From assembly GCA_047600605.1 (NCBI GenBank), contig JASGKK010000001.1:1736001-1800000 (forward strand): a stretch of DNA of 64,000 bases, given 5' to 3'. This document shows positions 52,199-62,727 of this stretch, one piece after another. The translations under genes were made by a program, and so were the position numbers. Origin of the DNA: CAYMZZ01 sp047600605. Its GTDB lineage: Bacteria; Bacteroidota; Bacteroidia; Chitinophagales; Chitinophagaceae. The notes beneath the pieces were generated by a model, which saw only the letters and a program-made list of their open reading frames with translations, made no database searches and had not been told where the DNA came from. Position 1 is the first letter of the stretch, and every line of letters starts with the position of its first letter.

Positions 52199-55100
52199 TT
52201 ACTGCGTAATCCTGATCACACCGGCGCCATTGTAACTATGGTACTCTCCGTTGTACATGGCATCGGCACTCACCGGTCCCATTTTGTATTGCCCGGGCGA
52301 TACAGCACGCACAGCATAGTAATACGTCTGCTTATTGTTATAAGCATCTACAAAGAAATGAATCCGGTCGTCGCGCATATCCAGTGCCGTAGGCGTGCTG
52401 GCATCTTTGATCCAGTCCATACCCGGTATTTCGCGTGTACGCGGGTTTTCTATTTCGAAACCTGCGGGCAGCAGATCCGTGATTACAATATTTTCTATTG
52501 TGGTATTAAATGTGCGTTCAAGTGTGATGCCCACAATCACCAGTTCATTTTGTTTAAATGAATTGCCGTTAATAGGACTGCCATAGCGGTCATAGAACCG
52601 TTTCCTGACCTTAATGTAGCTGTCTTCTTCCACATAAGAACCCGTACTGCTGATACCTTCCGACTGCCAGTAGTAATAAACAGGTCCTGTACCTTTTGTT
52701 GTAATCTCTATATTACCGCCTTTGAGTGCAGTCTGATCACCGCGCCATTGCCCATCTTCCACCCGGGCAACCGTCTTACCATCTACCTTGATCTCAGCGG
52801 TAGCAGTTGAGTTCTTCACACTGCGGGCATTTTTGCCCAGGGCCAGGAAAGCAAACGCACGCTCCTGTGTACTCAGCCAGCGACGGCCTTTCAGTTTATC
52901 ACTTACATGTTTCACCATCACTGGCACCTGTTTATTGCCTGGGTCAACATCCAGCAGCATATTAAGTGCGATGGCTTCATCCCGTACATCTGAGTAATAA
53001 CTGCCTCCTGTCTGAGCTACCGACACCTCGCCTTCAAATGAAGCCGGCAACAGGCTCGCAAACGATTTCTTATCACCTGCAGTGGCATATGCTGCAGCCA
53101 GCAGATAGCGGCTATCGAGTGCCAGCACCGACTGATTGGCTTTATAATAGTTCATTGTAGCCACATTGCCGCGGCCGGCTGACAGCCAGTACATAAAGGC
53201 TATAAGCCACTTCTTTGGGTGCAATCTTCTTATTCTGATCGCGGTTGTATGTGTAACTGATCAATTCCTTATTCTTCAAGCGGAAGTTGATATAGCTGAG
53301 CATCGTTTCCAGCAGGCTGTTGTCCACATCAAAACCGGCCTTACGTGCTTCGAGCAGGAAATGAGCCGCGTAGATAGTCGTCCACCAGTCTTCCTTACCC
53401 TCTCCATCCCACAACGTAACAGCGCCGGAATACAATTGCCGCATCTTGATCTTGCGGATCGCTTCCAGTACATTACTGTTGGCATTGACCTTACCCTGGC
53501 TGCTCAGTTGCATGAGATCAGCCATATCACCATAATACAATTGCGGGAATGCGGCAGAGATGGTTTGCTCTGTACATCCATATGGATATTGCACCAGGTA
53601 GCGCAACTGATCACCCCACTCGAGTACAGGCGAGCGGCTCACCACCAGGCTGTAAGTAGTGCTGCCCGGCATAAACTCCTGTAGGTTGATATTCAGTTTC
53701 TGACTGGCCCCTCCGGCTATCGATCCGCTGCCGGAGCGTTTTTGCAGTGTAGATGGAGGGCGAACAGATATCTCATTTGCTTCTTCAAATTTTTCACCCA
53801 GCCCATTCACCTGTACCTGCACGCTACCAATTCCAATACCAGTGCTGGCTACGAGCTGGAAGCTGGCACGGCCTTCACTCTTTGCAGGCAGATTGATTGA
53901 TTGCGTAACACCACCCAGGGCTTTTACAGCGCCTTCTGTTTTGAGGGTAGCCGTTACTGTTGCAGCTTTATCCGTCGTATTGCTAAGCGTTACCGGCATA
54001 GACACGGTATCCCCCGGACTCAGGAAGCGGGGCAGCGCACTGCTGATCACAATGGGGTCAGCTACCGTCATCACCGATTCTCCGGCACCAAAACTGTTGC
54101 CTTTGTAGGATACGGCCATCATCCTGATCTCGCCACTGAAAGCAGGTATCTCCACATCAAACTCAGCTTCGCCACTTCCATTTGCCTTGCGCATGCCGCT
54201 CCAGTAGCTCACCACTTTAATTCGCTTGGCCGGCATGGGATTTACCCGTTTCATCATATCGAGTTCGCCATCACCACCCGTGCTGCTAAGTTTTGCCCGC
54301 ACTTCGGCAAACAGCAGCGGATACAGGTCAAATGCATTTACCTGCAACGCTTTTTTCTGATAAAAATATCCGTAAGGATCCGGTGTTTTGAAATCACTCA
54401 CCTGCAATACACCATTATCTACTGCAGCAAGGGTGACCATGCTACCCGGTGCTGCTTTTACTTTTATCTTTTGTTTGGTACGGGAGCGAACACTTTTAGC
54501 AGCAGCAATTGATACATCAATATGCCGGCTCTTCTCCTCCACCTTTACATTCTGGAATCCATGGGCCACCGTAAGCGGAATATCAGACAACTCATGTGGT
54601 TTGATGAGTGTGGCTGTGATATAGGCATTGGGCACATGCTCGCCGCTGAGTTTCAGATCAAGCGATGCAGTACGATTGCTGACCTCTACGTATTGATAAG
54701 ACACCACATGATCGGTCTCCACCGTTACCAGCATCCGGCCACTGAAAGGGGTCTTGAACAAAGCCTTAACGGACTCTCCGGCATAATAAGATTTCTTTTC
54801 CAGCGAAATCTCAATATTTCCTTCATTACTTACTTCGAATGAGTTATTGTCGCCACCCCAGCTGCCGTAACTGTAGAAGCTGCGGCTTACATATGTATTG
54901 GATCCCGGCCGGTAAACACGCAACTCATAATTGCCGGGTGAGCGGGGGATATAAGAAAACACGGTGTTATTGCCTATAGCAATCTGGCTTTCGGTCATCA
55001 TCTTATCATCCTGCTGCGATTCATACCGGAAGTAGCTGCCACTCTTGGCGAGCACGGTACGATACTCATGTTTGATCACTTCTACCCTGGCTGTTGCGCT

Positions 55101-57593
55101 GATAGCCTTACCATCCTTACTCACAGCAACGAGCGGAAACCTCACGGCCTGGTTGAGCGGATAATAATAATACCAGTCTTCCTGGATACCAAAAAATACA
55201 TCCTGCGTAAAGATATCAGCGCTCGCAGCACGGCTTACCGGGCGGCCTGTTTCGTCAAATACAGTTGTATAAAAGGTAGCCTGCAGTCTACCCTTGTCGA
55301 GGTAAGTATCGGGAACCTTGTAGTTGAATGTGGCATTACCTTCTGCATCCGTCTTTCCTTCTTCTACAATCTTGTCGCCAAATGACTGCTGGTTGGCCAG
55401 GGTGAAATTGTATTGTGTGAATTGCTCCGGGCTAAACGAACGCTGACGCACCTGTACTTCAGTTTCATAGTTGCGGTTGGCAGCAGGTGGGCCGAAGAAA
55501 TTCATGGCATTGATCGAGAGCTGCAATGATTCTCCGGGACGGGCTGCCGTACTGCTCAGTTTGCTGTTGACACGGATACGATCCGGCACAAATTCCTCCA
55601 CCGAAAAACGCTCTGTGGTCAGCAACACATCCGAAGAAGTGTATACTTCGAGCGTGTAACTTCCGGTGATAACAGAGGTAGCCAGGTCTATATTGCCCTC
55701 TGCAGAACCCTGCTCATTGAGGTTTTTGCGGAATGACTTCAACTCTTTTCCATTCGGCATCAGGAAGCGGAATTTCAACGGCATATCCCCGGGAGCATTC
55801 CACTGGCGGTCGCGCACGATCACTGAAAAGTTGATCCGCTCACCCGGGCGATAGATATCACGTTCTGCATACACAAATGCATCAAGTCCCGATGGATTAT
55901 TGCGTTTACCACCTACATCAAAGCGCGATGTATTGACACGCGTATTCTGAAAAGGAAGATAGTTGAAGTCTTCTGCCGTCTTGGCAATGATCATAGCCGG
56001 TTTGAAACCGGAAAAGTCTTTTTTTGTATAAGCCACTTCTGCCACCCCATTGGCATCGGCAGCTCCGGTACCTATCAGTTGATTATTGCTGGCATACACT
56101 GCTACGTTTACTCCTCCTACAGCCTGTGAGGTCTTGATAGAATTGACGAACACCAATATCTTATCCTGGCCCTCTTTGGCAATGAGTCCCAGGTCAGATA
56201 CGGATATAAAACGGCTGTCTCTTACCCAGTAATCTTCTGTAGAGCGGATCATTACATGATAAATGCCTTTAAAATCGGGCAGGCGGTCTTCAAATGAAGA
56301 AAGATTGAGGAGACGGCCACCGGCAGAGCGGGGTAACGAGCGGGTATCAATTTCCTTTTCATATACCACATCGCCCAGCATGGCATCGCTTCCATAATAA
56401 TCATTATAGCCATATTCTTCTTCGTAACCATAGCTGATCTCACGTGGTTCCTGCGGATAATAACCATAGCGTTGCGCCATGAGCAGGTTATTCTCATATA
56501 TTTTTGAGATCACCAGTTTTACTTTAGGCACGTTGGTAATACGCACCTCCAGGTTGCGTCCTCCCTGGCGGGAAAGATAAACGGCTTTATTGTTGGTAAA
56601 ATTGATTCCGGCCTCCAGTTCGCCAAAGGCAACACTGTTGCCATAGTCTTCTTTAAGCACTCCACCCAGGCGGCCGCGCAGACCCTGCTTTACTGTAAGG
56701 GTGTAACTCCGCTCCATATCAAACTTATCGCTGCGGATCACAAAGCCTGTTTCCGTATTCTCTACGGTAAATGCTACTGCGGGCTCAAAGCTGATAAAAC
56801 TCTTTGCATTTTCATTACCCAATTGCTGGCTGGTACTTACACGAATGAGCCCTTCTGTACCATCGTGTTCTGCTTCTGCTGCCAGTATCGTCAGCACATA
56901 AGGTGAAGGGATAGAAAGTGATGTGGTAATAGGATCAGAGGTGCTGTTGGTACCAACAGTTGGTTTCAGCCCTTTGGCCAGTTTTACACTTACTGCATAA
57001 TCTTTATCTTCTGTTTTGATCCCATTAATACGAATACTGATACGATTATCAGCATTGGTCGTGATCACATCATAGGCCGCTTCCTTATTCTCTACTTCTA
57101 CTTTAAGTTTTTCTTTTATATCACCGGGGTTCACACGATAGTTGAAATAAAGATCAAGCTGCGGTTGCGCACTGGCACCGGATTCACCTATCCAGATCAT
57201 GCGGGCATCATCGAGCCGAAGGCCTGGTGTGTGAAAGCTGATCTTATCGCCGCCTTCCACTTTATCGTATTTACTAAAACGTAATACTTCGCTCTTGATG
57301 CTGGCTGTATAGCTGGTAGCAGGATCAAGCGGCTGCATTGGCGAAAAGACCAGCTGATCGGGACTTTCCCAACGAAACCGGCCTTTAATGGCCGGGCTGA
57401 AGCTGATATAGCCCGATGAGTCCCAGTTATTGAGCAGGCTATCGGCTATCATGCTCTGACTAAACCGGAATACCAGGTTGCCGAGTTGCGGCACTTCACC
57501 TTTGGCATTGGTATAAGAAAGTGATACGGCATTGCGGTTACAGGCCGCCAGCAGCAGCAGGGCAAGTACCGCCAGAAAAGGCATACGTCGCAT
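52199..57593 (-). CDS. Alpha-2-macroglobulin-family lipoprotein, interrupted by a one-base insertion
   Basis: A giant protease-trap protein. The signal peptide MRRMPFLAVLALLLLAACN ends in a lipobox. MG domains follow; the bait region and TED domain carry the thioester motif YPYGCTEQTISAAFP. The first frame runs 1483 residues and stops after YSLYVLAVS; the second, from 53224, continues GRGNVATMNYYKANQSVLAL and ends GVIRITQ. Removing one C from GCCGGCCGCGG (53169-53180) gives a single protein of about 1798 residues, normal for the bacterial YfhM class. It is divergent from pbpC, the pairing found widely in bacteria, where the protein traps proteases at the envelope and the penicillin-binding protein mends the wall. 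Confidence 0.9.
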
Positions 57594-57751
57594 AATGATT
57601 AGGAAGGGGTTGAATGGTCAGGTTAATTGTATTGAGAAGATAAGCAAATTCTGCGACGAAAATAAAAAGAAAGTAGCAGCGATCAGTGATCGGTGACCGG
57701 TATTTAGTGAACAGTGGATAGAGTAGTGTGGATGGCATTAAGAGGATAAGG

Positions 57752-57825
57752 AGGGCAAAGGGTATAAAGAGTAAATGGAGCGATCTCTCTTTATACTTTT
57801 AGAGTTTTATACCCTTTCAACTATT
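57752..57825. repeat. 9-mer repeat tract between the macroglobulin gene and pbpC, copy 5
   Basis: AAAGGGTATAAAGAG on the left and CTCTTTATACT followed by TTTTATACCCTTTCAAC on the right form imperfect opposing arms of the CTTTAWACY 9-mer. The right arm ends about ten bases before the pbpC GTG start. Confidence 0.7.
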
Positions 57826-57833
57826 TTTGGCAG

Positions 57834-60161
57834 GTGAAATCCTGGATCAGCAAACATAAGCCCCGGCTTCTGCGGTGGCTGAAGCGGCTCGGCCTGTTTA
57901 TACTGGCTTCGGTATTGCTTTTTCTGCTCCTCAATCTTTTATTTCCCCTGCCCGACCGTGTCAGTTATTCCACTATTATCACTGATAATAAGGGCACGGT
58001 AATCCACGCTTTCCTGACTCCTGATCAGAAATGGCGGATGAAGACAGAATTGAATGAAATTTCGCCGTTGCTGCGTAAAACTATCCTGACCAAAGAAGAC
58101 AAATACTTTTACAGTCATCCCGGCATTAACCTGCTGGCCGTAGGCCGTGCTTTTGTTAAGAATGTGCTGCGCATGAAGCGCACTTCCGGTGCCAGCACCA
58201 TCACCATGCAGGTTGCCCGGGCACTGGAGCACCGGCCACGGACCCTGGTGAGCAAAGTGATTGAAATGTTCAGGGCACTGCAACTGGAATGGAAATACAG
58301 TAAAGATGAAATACTGCAGCTTTACCTGAACCTCGTACCTTATGGTGGTAATATTGAAGGAGTAAAAGCGGCCTCCCTGCTTTACTTCAAAAAAGATCCT
58401 GACCATCTCTCCCTCGCAGAGATCACCGCACTCAGCATTATCCCCAACCGCCCTTCCACGCTTGTGGTAGGCCGAAACAATGACCAGATCATCGAAGAGC
58501 GTAATCGCTGGTTACAAAAATTTGCTGCCGACAACGTATTTACAGAAAAAGAAATTGAAGACGCCCTGGCCGAGCCGTTAACAGCCCGGCGTCATACCGT
58601 ACCCAAACTGGCACCCCATCTTGCCTATAAACTAAAACGACGCGGCGGCACCGAAATCAACTCCAGCATTGACCTCAACATGCAGCTCAAAACCGAGACA
58701 CTGGTAGCTGAATACGCCCGGTCACAAAAACTACGCAATATCCGCAATGCAGCTGTAGTGATCATCGATAACAAAACTCACCGGATACTCAGCTATGTAG
58801 GTTCCGCTTCATTTACAGATACCACCGATGCCGGACAGGTAAACGGAGCCAATGCCGTACGCCAGCCGGGCAGCACACTCAAGCCATTGCTTTATGCGCT
58901 TTGTTTTGACCAGGGTCTGCTTACTCCCCGACAGGTAGTAGCAGATGTGCCCGTCAACTACCAGGGCTATGCACCGGAAAACTACGACCGCCGCTTTCAT
59001 GGATATGTATCAATTGAATTCGCACTTGAGCAATCATTGAATATACCAGCAGTAAATGCATTGCAACAACTGGGTACAGACCGCCTGATCGATGCACTGG
59101 GTACAGCCAGTTTCAAACAGGTGCAGCACGACCGGCGCAAGCTGGGCCTCTCCATGATACTGGGCGGCTGCGGCACCACCCTGGAAGAACTGACCGGGCT
59201 TTTTTCCTGTTTTGCCAACGATGGGAAATTTTATACTCCTGCATTTACCAGCGATCAGCAATCGCAATCTGGTAAACAACTCGTCAGTCCGGCAGCTACC
59301 TTCATGATCAATGAAATCTTATCGAAGGTCAACCGGCCCGATTTTCCGCTCAACTGGACAGCCACGGAAAGAATGCCCAAGATTGCCTGGAAAACCGGTA
59401 CCAGCTACGGACGACGCGATGCCTGGAGTATTGGCTATAACCGTCAATACACCGTAGGGGTATGGGTGGGAAATTTTTCCGGTGTGGGCGTGGCCGACCT
59501 GAGTGGAGCCAATGTAGCCACCCCGCTTTTGTTCAAAATATTTAACACCATCGACTACGATAGTGATGAAGCCTGGTTTAGTGCACCGGCCGATTGTGGC
59601 ATTCGCCAGGTATGCAGCGAAACCGGTATGCTGCCTGGTCCGCAATGTACACAGTTGGTATCTGATTATTTCATCCCGCTCATTTCTTCAACCCTGCCCT
59701 GCAACAACCGGCAGGAAATAATGATCAGTGCCAATGGTAAAATGTCTTACTGCAGAGCATGCGCGCCGGCAAATGGCTACCAGAAAAAATGGTACCGGAT
59801 TATCAGTCCTGATATGCAGTCGTGGATGACCGATAACAATGTACCTTATGAAAAAATACCGGAACACAATCCCGATTGCGAAGAACTGATCAAAGGTGCT
59901 GCCCCCGTCATTCATTCTCCTTCAAACGGAATGGAATACCTGATCAGCAAAAAAAATCCGGAACCGCTGCAGTTGTCGTGCAAAACAGCCAACGATGTGA
60001 GTAAGGTATACTGGTATGTCAACGATAAATTCTATAAAAGCTGTGCCGCAGGGGAAAAACAGTTTTTTCTTCCCGATGAAGGTCCTGTCAAAATTTCCTG
60101 TACCGACGACAAGGGGCGTACGCGACACATACGTATTACGGTACGGCATGTGAATTTGTAA
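57834..60161 (+). CDS. pbpC: Penicillin-binding protein 1C
   Basis: A 775-residue bifunctional class A enzyme with a GTG start. One N-terminal transmembrane helix (LGLFILASVLLFLLLNLLFP) is followed by a GT51 transglycosylase (LTKEDKYFYSHPGINLLAVG, the KRTSGASTITMQVARALE active region, LNLVPYGGNIEGVKAAS) and a transpeptidase: SxxK in QPGSTLKPLLYAL, KTGTS in WKTGTSYGRRDAW. A C-terminal BiPBP_C domain (residues 690-775, PSNGMEYLISKK) identifies it as PBP1C. It is divergent from the alpha-2-macroglobulin gene. Confidence 0.95.
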   Translation: MKSWISKHKPRLLRWLKRLGLFILASVLLFLLLNLLFPLPDRVSYSTIITDNKGTVIHAFLTPDQKWRMKTELNEISPLLRKTILTKEDKYFYSHPGINLLAVGRAFVKNVLRMKRTSGASTITMQVARALEHRPRTLVSKVIEMFRALQLEWKYSKDEILQLYLNLVPYGGNIEGVKAASLLYFKKDPDHLSLAEITALSIIPNRPSTLVVGRNNDQIIEERNRWLQKFAADNVFTEKEIEDALAEPLTARRHTVPKLAPHLAYKLKRRGGTEINSSIDLNMQLKTETLVAEYARSQKLRNIRNAAVVIIDNKTHRILSYVGSASFTDTTDAGQVNGANAVRQPGSTLKPLLYALCFDQGLLTPRQVVADVPVNYQGYAPENYDRRFHGYVSIEFALEQSLNIPAVNALQQLGTDRLIDALGTASFKQVQHDRRKLGLSMILGGCGTTLEELTGLFSCFANDGKFYTPAFTSDQQSQSGKQLVSPAATFMINEILSKVNRPDFPLNWTATERMPKIAWKTGTSYGRRDAWSIGYNRQYTVGVWVGNFSGVGVADLSGANVATPLLFKIFNTIDYDSDEAWFSAPADCGIRQVCSETGMLPGPQCTQLVSDYFIPLISSTLPCNNRQEIMISANGKMSYCRACAPANGYQKKWYRIISPDMQSWMTDNNVPYEKIPEHNPDCEELIKGAAPVIHSPSNGMEYLISKKNPEPLQLSCKTANDVSKVYWYVNDKFYKSCAAGEKQFFLPDEGPVKISCTDDKGRTRHIRITVRHVNL

Positions 60162-60354
60162 TACCACAAATCCTTTTTGCCAGAGGAATCATTGAAAAAT
60201 TCTTTGCTTTATGCTGTGCCTGATGGATAATAGCTTGCACATTCAAGTTAATTGACCTTTTTGCTTCCACGGCCGGCGCTGTGTTTTTCTCCGGACTCTG
60301 TTAACAGTATTATCCCGTAGGCGCCATGCATGGCGGGTCTACAGTTACATGCCA

Positions 60355-61716
60355 TTATCTGATTAACCCGGCAGCTTCTTCACCAGAGTTGATCGCTCCT
60401 TCCATAAAACCCTGCCAGTCGGCCAGGTGCTCACCCGCAAAATAAGTATGCATATGCTTTTTGCGCAGCTTTGGCATCAGCCCAAACCATTGCCCGACAC
60501 CATACATAGCATAAGCACCATGCGAAAACTCATCATTCCCCCAATAATAATTCACCTGTTTTTGCAACCATCCTGTTACATTTCCGAAGTGCGGACCCAG
60601 GGTTTGCTGTACAGCAGCAGAGCGCCAGGCATCATCCTGATTGGCCACTACAGCAGCTTTATCGCCAATTGTATAGGAAATAAGTACTCCTTTGGAAGAA
60701 GTCTGTCCTTTGGTGGCATGATAAAAATAATGAGGCAGCTGATCGCTCACCAGGTCAAAGGCTTCATCTTTCCAGAAACGATTACTAAACAATAAAGGAT
60801 TCTTATTGATGCGTGCATATTGCAATTCATTCATTGCCTGTAGTTGCGCCTGAGGCAGGCCGGGCTCCCATTGAATCTTTTTAGCCGCAAAAGCCGGAGC
60901 CGTACAGATCAGTTTATCTGCGGTAAACTCTTTTCCATTATCACAATACACTTTTACCCCTTGTTTGTTTTGCACAATGCGTGTGACCCGATGCTGCAAC
61001 AGGATGTGCTCGCGGCCGATTCTGTCGGCTATGCGTTCGGCCAGCAATCCGTTGCCGCCTTTTATTTTCAGGTCCATTTCATTTTTCTCACTGCTTTCTG
61101 CATATTCTGCCAGAGCTGCAAAAGCGGATACATGTCGGATGCTTTCTCCGAAATCGGTGCTGTCGAGCAACTCACGCAGATCGAGATCGCGGCCTTCACA
61201 GCCATTATTTACCAGGTAACGCCACCAGTCAATACGGTCGATTTCTTCTTTTTGTTTGTCAGAAAGATCTTTGTAATGCTCCAGCATTCCCTCGAACTTC
61301 TTCTTCCAGCTTTCGGTATAATCCCATTCGTCTTTGGAGTGATATGCCCCTTTATAAATAAGATGTGTATCGAGTTGATTATTGATAAGCGGCAATTCAA
61401 ATTCGCCACACAGTTCCCTGATACGGGTATGTGATTGCCCGACCCATTCGGCACCCAGTTCTATCACCAGGTTTTCGGCCGGATCAATGGGATAAGAAAA
61501 TACGCGGCCGCCAATACGGTTACGGGCTTCGAGTATTACACTCGATATTCCGCGGCGATGTAAAGCAAGTGCCGCTGCCAGACCGGCAAAACCGGCTCCT
61601 ATGATCAGGACAGTGGGTTTACGACCAATGAAAAAATTACTGTGCGATTGTGCAGACAGCAAAACAGCTCCTGTGGCAAGGCCTGCTTGCCTGATAAACT
61701 GGCGGCGGGATAACAT
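60355..61716 (-). CDS. FAD-dependent amine oxidase, Tat-exported
   Basis: A 453-residue flavin amine oxidase. The N-terminus MLSRRQFIRQAGLATGAVLL has a twin-arginine motif and the hydrophobic core of a Tat signal. The FAD fingerprint VLIIGAGFAGLAAALALHRR is followed by EARNRIGGRV. The C-terminus has YFAGEHLADWQGFMEGAINS, which binds the flavin as in monoamine oxidases. Substrate amine is unknown. No typical FAD-attachment Cys is apparent. It is flanked downstream by about 190 bases with no feature I recognise. Confidence 0.9.
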   Translation of the reverse strand: MLSRRQFIRQAGLATGAVLLSAQSHSNFFIGRKPTVLIIGAGFAGLAAALALHRRGISSVILEARNRIGGRVFSYPIDPAENLVIELGAEWVGQSHTRIRELCGEFELPLINNQLDTHLIYKGAYHSKDEWDYTESWKKKFEGMLEHYKDLSDKQKEEIDRIDWWRYLVNNGCEGRDLDLRELLDSTDFGESIRHVSAFAALAEYAESSEKNEMDLKIKGGNGLLAERIADRIGREHILLQHRVTRIVQNKQGVKVYCDNGKEFTADKLICTAPAFAAKKIQWEPGLPQAQLQAMNELQYARINKNPLLFSNRFWKDEAFDLVSDQLPHYFYHATKGQTSSKGVLISYTIGDKAAVVANQDDAWRSAAVQQTLGPHFGNVTGWLQKQVNYYWGNDEFSHGAYAMYGVGQWFGLMPKLRKKHMHTYFAGEHLADWQGFMEGAINSGEEAAGLIR

Positions 61717-61799
61717 AGCGAGTCGGTTTAATGCCGCGCAATATCAGTTATTTGTACATACTGGTCAATACCACAAAACGGGTAGATTATATCAAATAG

Positions 61800-61826
61800 C
61801 AAAAGGCCGGCAATGCCGGCCTTTTA
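61800..61826 (-). terminator. Terminator of the GIN-domain lipoprotein gene
   Basis: AAAAGGCCGGC and GCCGGCCTTTT with an AAT loop; on the minus strand the stem is followed by TTTTG. The hairpin is symmetrical enough to work in both directions. Confidence 0.8.
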
Positions 61827-61850
61827 ACTAATATCTCAATCTTCTTACCC

Positions 61851-62577
61851 TTATTCCACCTTGCGGATAGAAGAGGCACCACTTGTATGAATATTGGTTT
61901 GTGCGCCGCCTTTGTACTCAATGTCGGAAGCACCGCTCAGTTCGCCATCAATCCGTACACTGGCAAATACATCTGCGTTGCTGGCTCCGGAGAGTCCGGC
62001 TGATACATTTTCTGCAGGCAGTTCAAAGGCCCGTACAGAAGAACTGCCCGAGCAATCGAATCCGCAGATCGCGGGTTTTACCTTTGAGGGTAGCTTTGCA
62101 GGCTCCGCTCAATTCAACGTTTACAACAGGAGCATCCAGTTGCAGATCTGCTTCACTGGCACCACTCAGGTCGATGTCAAAACGCTCGTTGCCGGTAAAC
62201 ATATTTTTACCCACCACATTGCAGGCTCCTGATGCGCCAATATGATTAAATGACGGACCGGATACATGCACTGTCACATCGCGTGTGGGATTAATGCTGA
62301 TATTACTGGCCAGGCGAATGCGTAATACCTTCCCTTCTGTATACACTTCTACCAGTTCCTGCAGGTTGCCATCGGTTTCCACTTTCACAGAATAAGCCGA
62401 ATCCTGGGTTATATTGACATGAATGGCGCTGCTGACTTCCACAGCGGAGAAGTCGCGGAAGTTTCTTTCCTGAGAGATCACATTGCCATCGCCGTGCACC
62501 CGGCGTCCGCCGATAAAATTGCATGATGTAAATAAAACAGTAATAACAAGTGCTAATGCAAATCCGTATCGTTTCAT
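61851..62577 (-). CDS. DUF2807 (GIN-domain) lipoprotein, interrupted by a one-base insertion
   Basis: Start chosen at 62577 (MKRYGFALALVITVLFTSCN), because this is the signal peptide with lipobox FTSC; in-frame sequence further upstream is not coding-like and overlaps the guaA promoter. DUF2807 motifs follow: GNVISQERNFRDFSAVEVSS, VHVSGPSFNHIGASGACNVV, DLSGASEADLQL. The frame ends early after GKTRDLRI, but removing one base near 62058-62065 continues FDCSGSSSVRAFELPAENVS, then SGASNADVFA and TSGASSIRKVE to the TAA at 61851-61853. The restored length, about 241 residues, is normal. The family forms short beta-helical envelope domains of unknown function. Confidence 0.87.
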
Positions 62578-62727
62578 GATGTTGGTTTTGATGTTTCGAA
62601 TAACTTTTACCGGATACACCCTGTTTGACGCAGGATTGGTCTGCCGGGTTACAAGAATACATGATCCCGGCGGATATATAAAACCATCCGCCCAAACTAG
62701 CCGCAGATTTTTTACCTTCGCAGCACC

